12,499 nucleotides of DNA from Longimicrobiaceae bacterium (GCA_030146875.1 JASLAX010000035.1:1-12499); one strand, 5' to 3'; counted from the first letter of the stretch, positions 1-6,839 are shown. Notes: generated by a model from the letters alone, not told the origin. Program-made: numbers and translations.

Positions 1-173
1 GGAGAAACCTCCACGACCGGGTGATCGAGGAGATTCTGGAGGAAGACGTCGGAGAGCGTCGCAGCCGGCAGGTCAAGCGCGGAGTGAAGCGAAAGCAGAG
101 CCGATATCCCGTCCGCCGGGGGAAGGACATGTCGAGAACCCTCGCTGGAGGCACTATGCAGATGATTAGGTAA
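1..173 (+). CDS. Transposase C-terminal fragment (probable IS4-like), 5' end outside window
   Basis: An open frame enters from the left edge (first full codon at 3) and stops at TAA 171-173, giving 56 visible residues. The strongly basic stretch at visible residues 19-34 (RRSRQVKRGVKRKQSR, then YPVRR) resembles the C-terminal end of many IS4-family transposases, where a conserved VKRK-type motif is followed by an aromatic residue and more basic residues. The catalytic DDE residues would lie upstream, outside the window, so activity cannot be judged. The codons look like those of the rest of the window. The family call rests on this short tail and on memory of the family. It could instead be the basic tail of another DNA-binding protein. 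No terminal inverted repeat could be identified downstream without the other end of the element. Confidence 0.5.
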   Translation, partial: RNLHDRVIEEILEEDVGERRSRQVKRGVKRKQSRYPVRRGKDMSRTLAGGTMQMIR

Positions 174-202
174 ACGGTATTGCGCCTGCGCGGACTGGCC
201 GG

Positions 203-254
203 TTCGCGGTCGCTCCGCAGCTCCGTCCACGAGACGGGCGGAGCGCGCCGCGAA
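203..254. repeat. Long imperfect hairpin downstream of the transposase fragment
   Basis: The arm at 203-218 pairs with 238-254 (16 versus 17 nt, one bulge), and an inner helix CCGTC (223-227)/GACGG (233-237) closes a five-base loop. The whole forms a rod of about 50 nt, 30 bases after the transposase stop. No T-run follows on either strand, so it is not a classical intrinsic terminator. It could be part of the insertion sequence's end region or an unrelated structured intergenic repeat. Confidence 0.5.
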
Positions 255-298
255 CGGAGGGAGACCCTCCGGTTTCCGAATGACCGTGCACCAACGGA

Positions 299-336
299 GA
301 TCGGCCTCCGCCCGCGGGTGCGGGAGGAGGCCGATC
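299..336. repeat. 16-bp-stem hairpin with GGGT loop
   Basis: GATCGGCCTCC (299-309) is the exact reverse complement of GGAGGCCGATC (326-336). After one G/A mismatch the helix continues with CCCGC/GCGGG around a GGGT loop. The hairpin lies 128 bases past the end of the minus-strand ABC permease and has no T-run on either side. It may stop or protect the 3' end of that operon's transcript, or be a mobile palindromic repeat. There is no gene in 174-463; this hairpin and its two neighbours are what that stretch holds. Confidence 0.5.
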
Positions 337-390
337 TGCGGACCCACCGATGCCGGTCTCGATGACGGACTACCGGTCCGGCCGGAAAGA

Positions 391-442
391 GGCCAGTCCG
401 CGAAGGCGGACTTCGTATCGTTGTTGCAGCGGTTTCAACCGC
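391..442. repeat. Double-hairpin intergenic repeat unit (REP-like)
   Basis: Two small hairpins sit 17 bases apart. GTCCGC-GAAG-GCGGAC is at 396-411, and GCGGT-TTCA-ACCGC is at 429-442. A paired arrangement of short GC-rich stems with four-base loops is typical of dispersed intergenic repeats in large GC-rich genomes, and this wording is recalled as recurring in such genomes. Only one copy is in the window, so the repeat status is inferred. It ends 22 bases from the stop of the ABC permease gene. Confidence 0.45.
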
Positions 443-463
443 CCGTGAGGGGCTGCCCCTGCC

Positions 464-1732
464 TCACGCCGCGCGCAGCCAGCGGCCCAGCTCGCGGAGC
501 GTGGGGCGCTTGCCGGTGCTCAGGATGCCGACGCGGTAGATCTTCCCGGCCACCAGGAGCGTCGCCAGGACGGCCGCGATCAGGGCGGCGATGGAGCCTG
601 CGACCTCCAGCGAGGGGACCTCCGTCGCCCCCATGCGCATGGGCATCACCACGGGCGAGGTGAAGGGGAGGAGCCCCAGCAGCCGCGCGGTGGACCCCAG
701 CGGCTCGTTCAGCACCGGCACGATGAAGATGATGGGCATGAACAGCAGGATCATCATCGGCATCGACATCTGCTGCGCCTCCTGCTCCGTGCTGGCCATG
801 GCGCCCAGCGCCGCGTAGAGCGACGCGAAGAACAGGAACCCGAGCGCGAAGTACAGGAGCAGCGTGAGCCAGGTGGTGGTGGGGAGCGCCACCGCCTTCA
901 TCACCGACACCGAGGCGCCGAAGCGCCCGGCCTGCGCCGCGGAGAGCGACGAGACCACCGCCACGAAGGTGATCCAGATCGTCATCTGCAGCAGCGCCAC
1001 CGCGCCCAGCCCCAGGACCTTCCCCGCCATCAGGTGCGACGCCTTCACCGACGAGGCCATCACCTCCACGATGCGGTTGTTCTTCTCCTCCAGCACGCTC
1101 CGCATCACCCCCTGCCCGTACAGGGCGAAGAGCTGGATGAACAGCAGCCCCACCAGGTACGAGAAGCCCAGCGTCGCCAGGGCGGAGCCGCCCTCCTTCC
1201 CCGAGCGGGTGAGGCGCGCCGCGTCCAGGTCGATCGGCTTCACCAGCGCCTCCACCTGGGCCGCGTCGATCCCCGAGTTCTTGAGGCGGACCGTACGCAC
1301 CGCGTCGGAGCCGGCGCGGCTGAGCGTGGTGAGGACCCCGGTGTTGTTCACGTCGCGCGCCCGGTACACGATGCGCGAGGCGGTCAGCACGTCGGGCGGC
1401 AGCACCACGTACCCGTCCAGCTTCTTCTCCTGCACCACCGCGTTCAGCGAGTCGCGCACCGAGACGAACGGCTGGCGGATGCGGTCGATGCGGTACGTCG
1501 TCTCCCGCCCCCTGGAGCGGGCGGTCAGCGCCGCCACCATCGCGTCGCCCACCTCGGCCGGCGCCTCGTCCACCAGCGCCAGGTGACGCTCCCCGCCGCC
1601 CGCGCGCATCATCCCGGGCAGCACGGTGATCGCCATGATGAAGACGGGGAAGAGCAGGGTGCTGACCATGAAGGTGCGGGTGCGCACGCGCTCCACGAAC
1701 TCGCGGCGCAGCACCACCAGGAACTCAGACAT
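464..1732 (-). CDS. ABC-2 type exporter permease (NatB/YhaP-like)
   Basis: Membrane subunit of an ABC exporter, 422 residues, in the inner membrane. An N-terminal amphipathic stretch rich in Arg/Glu (8-20) leads into a first membrane span at about 21-42. A long extracytoplasmic domain follows (about 45-185). The remaining spans cluster at roughly 187-210, 238-262, 284-311, 322-342, 350-366 and 376-397. Residues 215-241 carry the typical ABC2_membrane_3 signature, EEKNNRIVEVMASSVKAS followed by a GK-VLG turn, which contacts the ATPase. The ATG at 1730-1732 lies inside the 3' end of the ATPase gene (8-nt overlap), which indicates translational coupling. NatB-type systems export Na+ or remove toxic compounds, but the substrate here cannot be read from sequence. 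Identity as an ABC-2 permease is secure; the substrate is unknown. Confidence 0.93.
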   Translation of the reverse strand: MSEFLVVLRREFVERVRTRTFMVSTLLFPVFIMAITVLPGMMRAGGGERHLALVDEAPAEVGDAMVAALTARSRGRETTYRIDRIRQPFVSVRDSLNAVVQEKKLDGYVVLPPDVLTASRIVYRARDVNNTGVLTTLSRAGSDAVRTVRLKNSGIDAAQVEALVKPIDLDAARLTRSGKEGGSALATLGFSYLVGLLFIQLFALYGQGVMRSVLEEKNNRIVEVMASSVKASHLMAGKVLGLGAVALLQMTIWITFVAVVSSLSAAQAGRFGASVSVMKAVALPTTTWLTLLLYFALGFLFFASLYAALGAMASTEQEAQQMSMPMMILLFMPIIFIVPVLNEPLGSTARLLGLLPFTSPVVMPMRMGATEVPSLEVAGSIAALIAAVLATLLVAGKIYRVGILSTGKRPTLRELGRWLRAA

Positions 1733-2681
1733 GGGCGGCCTCGGGGCGGCGGGCGGCGGTGGCGGCGTCTCCCACGCGGGAGACGAAGATCTCGTGCAGG
1801 GTCGGCTGCAGCCGCTCGAAGCGGCGGGCGGGCGCGTCGAGCAGCGCCAGCGCGCCCATCACCTCGCGCGCGTCCGTCCCGTCCGCCAGCTCCACCACGT
1901 ACCCGTCGCCCAGCGGCTCGGCCGCCGCGAAGCGCGCGCGGTCGGCCACGAACGCCTCCGCCGCGGCCGACGGGTGCTCGAACTCCAGCGCGTAGCGGCT
2001 GGTGGCGTTCTCCTTCCGCACCTCGCGCAGCCTGCCGTCCAGCACCTTCCGCCCCCCGGCGATGATGCAGACGTGCTCGCAGATCGCCTCCGCCTGGGCC
2101 ATGTTGTGGGTGCTGAAGAGGACGGTGCGCCCCTGCCTCTGCGCGCCCACGATGGTGTCGTGCAGCACCTGCTGGTTCACCGGGTCCAGGCCGGAGTGCG
2201 GCTCGTCCAGGATCAGCAGGTCGGGCTCGTGCAGCACGGTGGTGATGAACTGCACCTTCTGCTGCATCCCCTTCGAGAGCGCCTCCACCTTGGCGCCGCG
2301 CCACTCCCCCAGGCCCATCCGCTCCAGCCACTCCGCGCCGCGCGCCTTGGCCGTGCGGGCGTCCACCCCCTTCAGGCGGGCGAAGAAGACGATCACGTCC
2401 AGCACCTTCATCTTCCGGTACAGGCCGCGCTCCTCGGGAAGGTAGCCCACGCGCCGCAGCACGTTGCGGTCGCGCTCGGGATCGGTCCCCAGCAGGGAGA
2501 TGGAGCCGCCGTCGCGGATGATGATGTTCATCACCATCCGCAGCGTGGTGGACTTGCCTGCCCCGTTGGGGCCCAGGATGCCGTAGATGGTGCCGGCGGG
2601 GACCGTGAGGCTCAGCTCGTCTACGGCGACGTGCCCTGCGTACCGCTTGGAGACTCGGTCCAGGACGAGTGCGTGGTTCAT
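1725..2681 (-). CDS. ABC transporter ATP-binding protein (NatA/YhaQ-like)
   Basis: Cytoplasmic ATPase subunit of the exporter, 318 residues. The nucleotide-binding domain fills residues 4-225. Walker A is GPNGAGKST (37-45), the signature is LSKGMQQ (135-141, the variant usual for NatA-type exporters), Walker B is LLILDEP (155-161), and the H-loop histidine is in STHN (190-193). The C-terminal part (about 228-300) matches the extra DUF4162-type domain of this subfamily, ending near LHEIF (295-299). The ATG at 2679-2681 was chosen because the conserved N-terminus (LVLDRVSKRYAGHVAV) begins right after it. Upstream in-frame sequence is shadow coding antisense to upp. The Shine-Dalgarno site is weak. 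It is the first gene of a two-gene operon with the permease and is divergent from upp. Confidence 0.94.
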   Translation of the reverse strand: MNHALVLDRVSKRYAGHVAVDELSLTVPAGTIYGILGPNGAGKSTTLRMVMNIIIRDGGSISLLGTDPERDRNVLRRVGYLPEERGLYRKMKVLDVIVFFARLKGVDARTAKARGAEWLERMGLGEWRGAKVEALSKGMQQKVQFITTVLHEPDLLILDEPHSGLDPVNQQVLHDTIVGAQRQGRTVLFSTHNMAQAEAICEHVCIIAGGRKVLDGRLREVRKENATSRYALEFEHPSAAAEAFVADRARFAAAEPLGDGYVVELADGTDAREVMGALALLDAPARRFERLQPTLHEIFVSRVGDAATAARRPEAAHV

Positions 2682-2719
2682 ACCGATCCGCGATGGGGTG
2701 GACGGGTTGGGAAGGCCGG

Positions 2720-2749
2720 AAGCTACCGCGAGTACGGGGGGAGCGGCCA
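2720..2749 (-). promoter_or_regulatory. Possible promoter of the ABC exporter operon
   Basis: On the minus strand a TAGCTT hexamer (2720-2725) is identical to the -10 proposed for secD. Eighteen bases upstream is TGGCCG (2744-2749), a poor -35. It lies 38 bases before the ATPase start codon. The -10 is plausible, but the -35 is weak, so this is tentative. Confidence 0.3.
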
Positions 2750-2777
2750 CACGGTTTCGGACAGACGCGGACGGGTG

Positions 2778-2807
2778 TTGACCCGCCTCCGCGGGCCGGC
2801 GTAGGTT
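2778..2807 (+). promoter_or_regulatory. Probable sigma70-type promoter of upp
   Basis: TTGACC (2778-2783) and TAGGTT (2802-2807) are separated by 18 bases. A start near 2814 would give a leader of about 33 nt. That leader contains the GGAGG (2836-2840) that serves the GTG start. The same -35/-10 style and 18-base spacing recur before secD. Confidence 0.55.
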
Positions 2808-2846
2808 GCTCGCGCACCGCACCCCCCCCGCATCCGGAGGCCGCCC

Positions 2847-3485
<639 letters not shown>

Positions 3486-3507
3486 CCGCCGCACGCCGCC
3501 GTCCGCG

Positions 3508-3536
3508 TTGAGCCGCGCCCCGGGGCCGACTATATT
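3508..3536 (+). promoter_or_regulatory. Promoter of the tRNA gene
   Basis: TTGAGC (3508-3513) and TATATT (3531-3536) are separated by 17 bases. This is the most AT-rich hexamer in the area. A start near 3543 would leave about 20 nt of leader before the mature tRNA 5' end at 3564, as is common for tRNA transcripts. Confidence 0.7.
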
Positions 3537-3563
3537 CGTTTCCGCGGCGGATGCCGCCGCGCC

Positions 3564-3636
3564 GGGCCCATAGCTCAGCGGTTAGAGCAGCGGACTCATA
3601 ATCCGTAGGTCCTGGGTTCGAATCCCAGTGGGCCCA
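3564..3636 (+). tRNA. tRNA with CAU anticodon, most likely tRNA-Ile2 (lysidine type)
   Basis: A full 73-nt cloverleaf is present. The acceptor stem is GGGCCCA (3564-3570) with TGGGCCC (3629-3635) and discriminator A3636. The D-arm is 3573-3588. The anticodon stem is GCGGA/TCCGT with loop CTCATAA, anticodon CAT at 3597-3599. The variable loop is AGGTC, and the T-arm is CTGGG-TTCGAAT-CCCAG. No CCA is encoded. CAU can mean Met, or Ile2 after TilS converts C34 to lysidine. The acceptor pairs C4-G69 and C5-G68 are the known TilS determinants in E. coli tRNA-Ile2. The G27-T43 wobble also matches that tRNA. Ile2 is therefore favoured, with elongator Met as the alternative. Confidence 0.95.
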
Positions 3637-3702
3637 TCCCCCCCGTCCCCGGCCGGCGTTCCGCCCCGCCGGGGACGCGCGTCTTCCCCCTCGCGCCACG
3701 CC

Positions 3703-4788
3703 ATGGGAGCCCGCTACCGCTACGCCCTCTCCGCCCACGGAGCGCTGCTCGACGTGGCCGACCTCACGGCGGCGGAGCGCCGCTCGGGCGCGCCCTACGT
3801 CTGCATGGGCTGCGCCGGGGAGATGGTGCCGCGGCTGGGCGCGGTGCGCGTCCACCACTTCGCGCACCGGGCGGAGGGAGAGTGCGCGGGGGAGACGTAC
3901 CTGCACCGCCTGGCGAAGCGCGTCCTGCACGACGAGGTCGCCTCCGCGCTCGCCGCGGGGCGCCCCTTCCTGCTCGTGTACCCGGAGACGGCGCGCTGCA
4001 CCCATTTCCGCGATGCGCACGGCTTCGTCTGCGCCTCCGAGCGCCCGCGCGAGCTGGACCTGACGGCGTACTTCGACCGTGTCTCGGTGGAGACGGCGCA
4101 CGGGGGCTTCCGACCCGACCTCCTCCTCCACTCCACCCGCCACGACGACTGCGTGTACCTGGAGGTCGCCGTCTCGCACCCGTGCTCGCCGGAGAAGGTG
4201 GCGAGCGGGGTGCGGATCGTGGAGGTGCCGGTGCGGGACGAGGCGCAGGTGGCGCGGCTGCGGCAGGGCGGCCTGGACGCGGGGACGCTGGGCCTGCGGC
4301 TGCACAACTTCCGCTCCCCCGCGCCGCGGCCGGCGTGCGGCGGGGACTGCCCCTTCCCGGTGGACGTCCTGCTGGTGCGGGAGGATCGGTCCGCGGTCGT
4401 CGCCAGCGTCGCGGGCGGAACGGCGGCCTCGCCCGGCTACGCGGCCGACGCGGTGCGGCGGGAGGTCCTGGGCCCGTCGGACCGCCCCGCCGCCGAGCGC
4501 CGCGACCGCTTCGCGGCGGCCGTCCGCGGCGCGTGGTTCGACGGAGTGCCCGTGCGCGACTGCCACCTCTGCGCGCACCAGGGGATGGGGACGGACGCCC
4601 CGGTCTTCTGCCGGAAGCGGACGCGCGGCTGCGAGTCGGCCGAGGCCGTGGAGTGCCCCGACTTCACGCCGCTCGCGTCCCTGCGGGAGTGCGAGTACCT
4701 GGACCGGAGGAGCCGCCGCTTCCTCGTGGTGCGCGAGGCGAAGCGGCGCGAGGGGTACGCAGCGGCCGCGCGGCGCGACTGGGAGTGA
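3703..4788 (+). CDS. CoiA-like protein with PD-(D/E)XK-type nuclease core and Cys clusters
   Basis: A 361-residue cytoplasmic protein with no signal peptide or membrane span. The N-terminus has the CoiA-type zinc-ribbon arrangement: CMGC (34-37), then a basic strand and HHFAH (51-55), with CAGETYLHRLAK (61-72) starting a helix. The middle holds RELD (116-119), FRPDLLL (136-142) and VYLEVAVSHP (151-160), followed by EKVASGVRIVEVPV. This fits a restriction-like PD-(D/E)XK core, although the usual Lys of the last motif is Ala or Val. A second Cys set lies near the C-terminus (C287, C290, C303, C310, C318, C330) and could bind zinc or an iron-sulfur cluster. The ATG at 3703 was chosen because an upstream GTG at 3628 overlaps the tRNA. 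CoiA proteins act in natural transformation in Firmicutes. In this lineage the role is open, and repair, competence or defence are all possible. Confidence 0.72.
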   Translation: MGARYRYALSAHGALLDVADLTAAERRSGAPYVCMGCAGEMVPRLGAVRVHHFAHRAEGECAGETYLHRLAKRVLHDEVASALAAGRPFLLVYPETARCTHFRDAHGFVCASERPRELDLTAYFDRVSVETAHGGFRPDLLLHSTRHDDCVYLEVAVSHPCSPEKVASGVRIVEVPVRDEAQVARLRQGGLDAGTLGLRLHNFRSPAPRPACGGDCPFPVDVLLVREDRSAVVASVAGGTAASPGYAADAVRREVLGPSDRPAAERRDRFAAAVRGAWFDGVPVRDCHLCAHQGMGTDAPVFCRKRTRGCESAEAVECPDFTPLASLRECEYLDRRSRRFLVVREAKRREGYAAAARRDWE

Positions 4789-4911
4789 GGCCCGACGCCC
4801 GGCGAGGATGGATGCCGGGGAGGCCGGGCGCGTGCGTCCGCGCCTCCCCACCTTTCTCCCCTCCGCCCCGCGCTCCCGCCGGGCCGCCGCCGGGGCGTCC
4901 TCCCCGACGCG

Positions 4912-4943
4912 GCGAGGGCCCGGAGGACTGCCCGGGCCCTCGC
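4912..4943. terminator. 12-bp-stem hairpin between convergent genes (possible bidirectional terminator)
   Basis: GCGAGGGCCCGG (4912-4923) and CCGGGCCCTCGC (4932-4943) pair perfectly around an 8-base loop. The hairpin sits between the CoiA-like gene (plus strand) and the peptide gene (minus strand), 18 bases past the peptide stop codon. On the plus strand it is followed by a loosely T-rich stretch (4945-4957); on the minus strand no T-run follows. Placement between converging genes supports a termination role, but it is not a textbook terminator. Confidence 0.5.
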
Positions 4944-4961
4944 GTCGCTTCCTTCATCCCG

Positions 4962-5234
4962 TCACTGGACCGGGTCCACGCACGTCCCCCAGCACGTCTC
5001 GCCGACGCAGGTCGCCCCGCCGTCGCACGAGGCGAAGCAGGTCTCGGGGCAGGTGAGCTGGCAGGTGGCGTAGCAGGTGTAGCCGAAGCAGGTCCCCACC
5101 GCGGGGTCGCACGTCGCGTGGTTCCCGCGCGTGTGGTTGAACGCCTCCACCGTCCCGCCGCCGTCCTGGCCCGCGGACGCCACGTCGAACGACTCCACGG
5201 ACAGCTCCTCGATCCTCAACGCGAGCTTCTCCAC
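4962..5234 (-). CDS. Cys-rich RiPP precursor candidate with pinensin-like leader
   Basis: A 90-residue peptide. The leader MEKLALRIEELSVESF (1-16) matches the pattern of pinensin-family lanthipeptide leaders (amphipathic Leu-rich start, then L-x-V-E-S-F), as recalled from Bacteroidota and Longimicrobium. A GGG at 25-27 is a possible processing point. The rest is core-like: ten Cys (42, 49, 54, 58, 62, 66, 70, 76, 81, 85), and every one directly follows Thr (nine) or Ser (one, residue 69). Between 54 and 70 the pairs repeat every four residues. The core has no Lys or Met and is slightly acidic. The GTG start is fixed by AGAGGAG six bases upstream. No modifying enzyme or dedicated exporter is adjacent; the upstream neighbours are the TIGR02587/88 pair. 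Thr and Ser could be dehydrated and joined to Cys. Alternatives are a disulfide-rich or metal-binding secreted peptide. The gene is well supported; the modification class is inferred. Confidence 0.75.
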   Translation of the reverse strand: MEKLALRIEELSVESFDVASAGQDGGGTVEAFNHTRGNHATCDPAVGTCFGYTCYATCQLTCPETCFASCDGGATCVGETCWGTCVDPVQ

Positions 5235-5240
5235 TGGACG

Positions 5241-5247
5241 CTCCTCT
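5241..5247 (-). promoter_or_regulatory. Ribosome binding site that fixes the GTG start of the Cys-rich peptide
   Basis: On the minus strand AGAGGAG lies exactly six bases before the GTG at 5232-5234. It is among the clearest Shine-Dalgarno sites in the window, and it supports this small gene being translated from the GTG and not being a chance reading frame. Confidence 0.75.
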
Positions 5248-5363
5248 GCACCGGGTGGTCGGTCGGGAGGCGCGGAGTCGCGGCTCCCCGGCGCCGCGAA
5301 ATGACCGGAAACGGCACCCGGGAGGAGAACGTCGCTTCGCCTCCTCGTGTGACGGGGGAGGGC

Positions 5364-5822
5364 TCAGGGCTCGTCGTAGCCCTTGGGCCGCAGCTCCAGG
5401 CGGTGCGTGGCGGGGTCGTGGGCGAAGAAGAGCCCCGCGTGGCGCACCCCGTCCGGCGGCACGAAGTCGATGGTGGCCTCGCTCGTCTCCACCGCGCGGC
5501 CGTCCTTCGTCAGCTCCCCCTCCACCAGCAGCGCCGCCGCCGTGGCCCCGCCGCGGTTGTGGGCGGCCACCTCCACCAGCCACCCGCCGGGGACCTCCGA
5601 CACGCTCTCCCGCGTCACGACCACCGCCGGGGGCCCGGGGGCGCCCGTCACCGCGTCGTGGACCAGGATCCCCATGGTCCCCAGCACCGCGACCGCGCTC
5701 AGCGCCGCCACCACCCACTCCCAGCGGGAGATGGGGGGGTGTCCCGCCTTCCGCCCGCCTCCCTGCCGCTCCGGCGCGCCCCCCGCCGTCCGGACCTGGG
5801 CCTCGGCCGCCGTGTCCGTCAT
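5364..5822 (-). CDS. TIGR02588-like conserved membrane-anchored protein of unknown function
   Basis: A 152-residue protein with an Ala/Gly/Arg-rich cytoplasmic N-terminus (1-32), one membrane span (about 35-56, after SRWEW) and a compact C-terminal domain (about 65-152) predicted outside the membrane. That domain contains a beta-rich pattern: VVVTRESVSEVPGGWLVEV, then AHNRGGATAAALLVEGEL, then IDFVPPDGVRHAGLFF. The NRGG-x-TAAALLVEGEL segment and the terminal LRPKGYDEP fit the TIGR02588 family, recalled as being encoded next to TIGR02587 proteins, as is the case here. The start is 13 bases after the stop of the upstream TIGR02587 gene, with GGGAGG just before the ATG, so the two form an operon. 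The fold suggests an Ig-like or CARDB-like domain that could bind the partner. No enzymatic function is visible. Confidence 0.78.
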   Translation of the reverse strand: MTDTAAEAQVRTAGGAPERQGGGRKAGHPPISRWEWVVAALSAVAVLGTMGILVHDAVTGAPGPPAVVVTRESVSEVPGGWLVEVAAHNRGGATAAALLVEGELTKDGRAVETSEATIDFVPPDGVRHAGLFFAHDPATHRLELRPKGYDEP

Positions 5823-5835
5823 CCGTCCCTCCCCG

Positions 5836-6699
5836 TCAGAGGATCAGGCGCGCCCCGGCGGCGCCCAGCGCGCCGGGGAAGGCCAGGACCACCGTCATCG
5901 CCACGCGGGTGTGCAGCGCGTCTCCCTCCAGGCGCCCGAACGTCCACAGCACGTACGCGCACACCGCCAGCGTCACCGCGTATCCCACCAGCGTGAAGCG
6001 CAGGAAGATGCTCCACCCCGGCGTGCCCTCGTCGATGGCGTGCTCGCCGCGGAAGTCCACCGCATAGACCACCGCGTGGGTCAGGGCGATGGAGACCAGC
6101 GCCAGGGCCACGGCGTGCCAGGGCGTCATCATGGCGGCCAGGAGGACCATCTCCTCCGTGGGCGCCACGTTGAAGGCCAGGAACAGGGCGCCGGCCAGCA
6201 TGAAGAAGATCTCGGCCGCGTAGGGCGCGTTGTCGCGGCGGCGGGCGTCGGTCCCCGAGGGCCGCTCCCCCAGCACCGAGCGCGCGAGCGCCGCGCCGAA
6301 CGAGGCGGGGACGGACTGCAGCGCCACCATCCCCACCAGCTCGTGCGCAGCCAGCCCCGGGCGCACCACGTTGAAGAGGAGCAGGACCACGAACGAGGCG
6401 GCGAGGCCGACGCCGTACGCCACCACGGCGTCCACGGCGTCGTCCTCCCAGGTGGTGTCCTCGCGGAACCCGGAGTAGTGGTTGAGGAGGACGAGGAGGG
6501 GGAGCATCAGGACCATCAGCAGCACCACGCGCAGCCGGTCCAGGTAGAAGCCCAGCCACCACATCTCCATCGTCATCAGCAGGGGCAGGGAGAAGAACAG
6601 GGCCCCCGCGAAGGCGCGCGCCACCCCGGTCAGGAAGGCGCGGTCCGCCTCGCGCTGCTCGCCGGGCGAGACCCGGCGCCCCACCCACCGTCCGGACAT
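5836..6699 (-). CDS. TIGR02587/DUF2391-family integral membrane protein
   Basis: A 287-residue protein with about seven or eight hydrophobic spans (approximately 28-46, 54-72, 92-112, 120-138, 161-178, 184-212, 232-254 and 264-286). Distinctive segments are SLPLLMTMEMWWLGFY (37-52), LNHYSGFREDTTWEDD (72-87), and FNVAPTEEMVLLAAMMTPWHA (176-196), where charged residues (Glu182, Glu183) sit within the membrane region. These match the TIGR02587 family, known as a two-gene neighbourhood with TIGR02588 in cyanobacteria and rhizobia. The ATG at 6697-6699 has GGAGG about five bases upstream. It is the first gene of the pair. The function of the family is unknown. Acidic residues in spans would fit a channel or transporter, but that is only a guess. 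Confidence 0.85.
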   Translation of the reverse strand: MSGRWVGRRVSPGEQREADRAFLTGVARAFAGALFFSLPLLMTMEMWWLGFYLDRLRVVLLMVLMLPLLVLLNHYSGFREDTTWEDDAVDAVVAYGVGLAASFVVLLLFNVVRPGLAAHELVGMVALQSVPASFGAALARSVLGERPSGTDARRRDNAPYAAEIFFMLAGALFLAFNVAPTEEMVLLAAMMTPWHAVALALVSIALTHAVVYAVDFRGEHAIDEGTPGWSIFLRFTLVGYAVTLAVCAYVLWTFGRLEGDALHTRVAMTVVLAFPGALGAAGARLIL

Positions 6700-6804
6700 C
6701 CGGCCTCCGTCTCCGTCTGTGCGCGCCCACCCCCGCGGACGCTCCTCGCAACGGCCGGGCCGCGGGCGGCGGGGCGGCCCGTACCGCGCTTCCCCCCCGA
6801 CGCG

Positions 6805-6839
6805 AGCGGCCGCGCGCCCCGGAGGAGCGCGCGGCCGCT
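6805..6839. terminator. 13-bp perfect hairpin, likely transcript end of the PPC gene
   Basis: AGCGGCCGCGCGC (6805-6817) and GCGCGCGGCCGCT (6827-6839) are exact reverse complements around a 9-base loop. The hairpin lies 27 bases beyond the stop of the minus-strand PPC gene. It has no T-run in that direction, so it may act by structure, with Rho, or as a 3'-end protector. The surrounding gap (6700-6866) holds nothing else recognisable. Confidence 0.45.

Noticed and set aside
3564..3636. tRNA gene as an integration site with a duplicated 3' end
   Set aside because: No second copy of the tRNA 3' sequence was found in the window, so there is no att pair to support an integrated element.
3628..3702. 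Upstream GTG start that would add 25 residues to the CoiA-like protein
   Set aside because: It starts inside the tRNA 3' end, and the added residues are Pro/Arg/Ser-rich. The ATG at 3703 begins the conserved part.
4962..5234. The Cys-rich peptide as a metallothionein or chance reading frame
   Set aside because: The leader-like N-terminus, strong ribosome binding site and strict (T/S)C pairing argue against chance. Metallothioneins lack such a leader, although metal binding by the core is not excluded.
3882..5996. A 704-codon plus-strand open frame across the CoiA-like gene and the peptide gene
   Set aside because: It overlaps three better-supported genes in other frames and translates to Arg/Pro/Gly-rich sequence without recognisable motifs.
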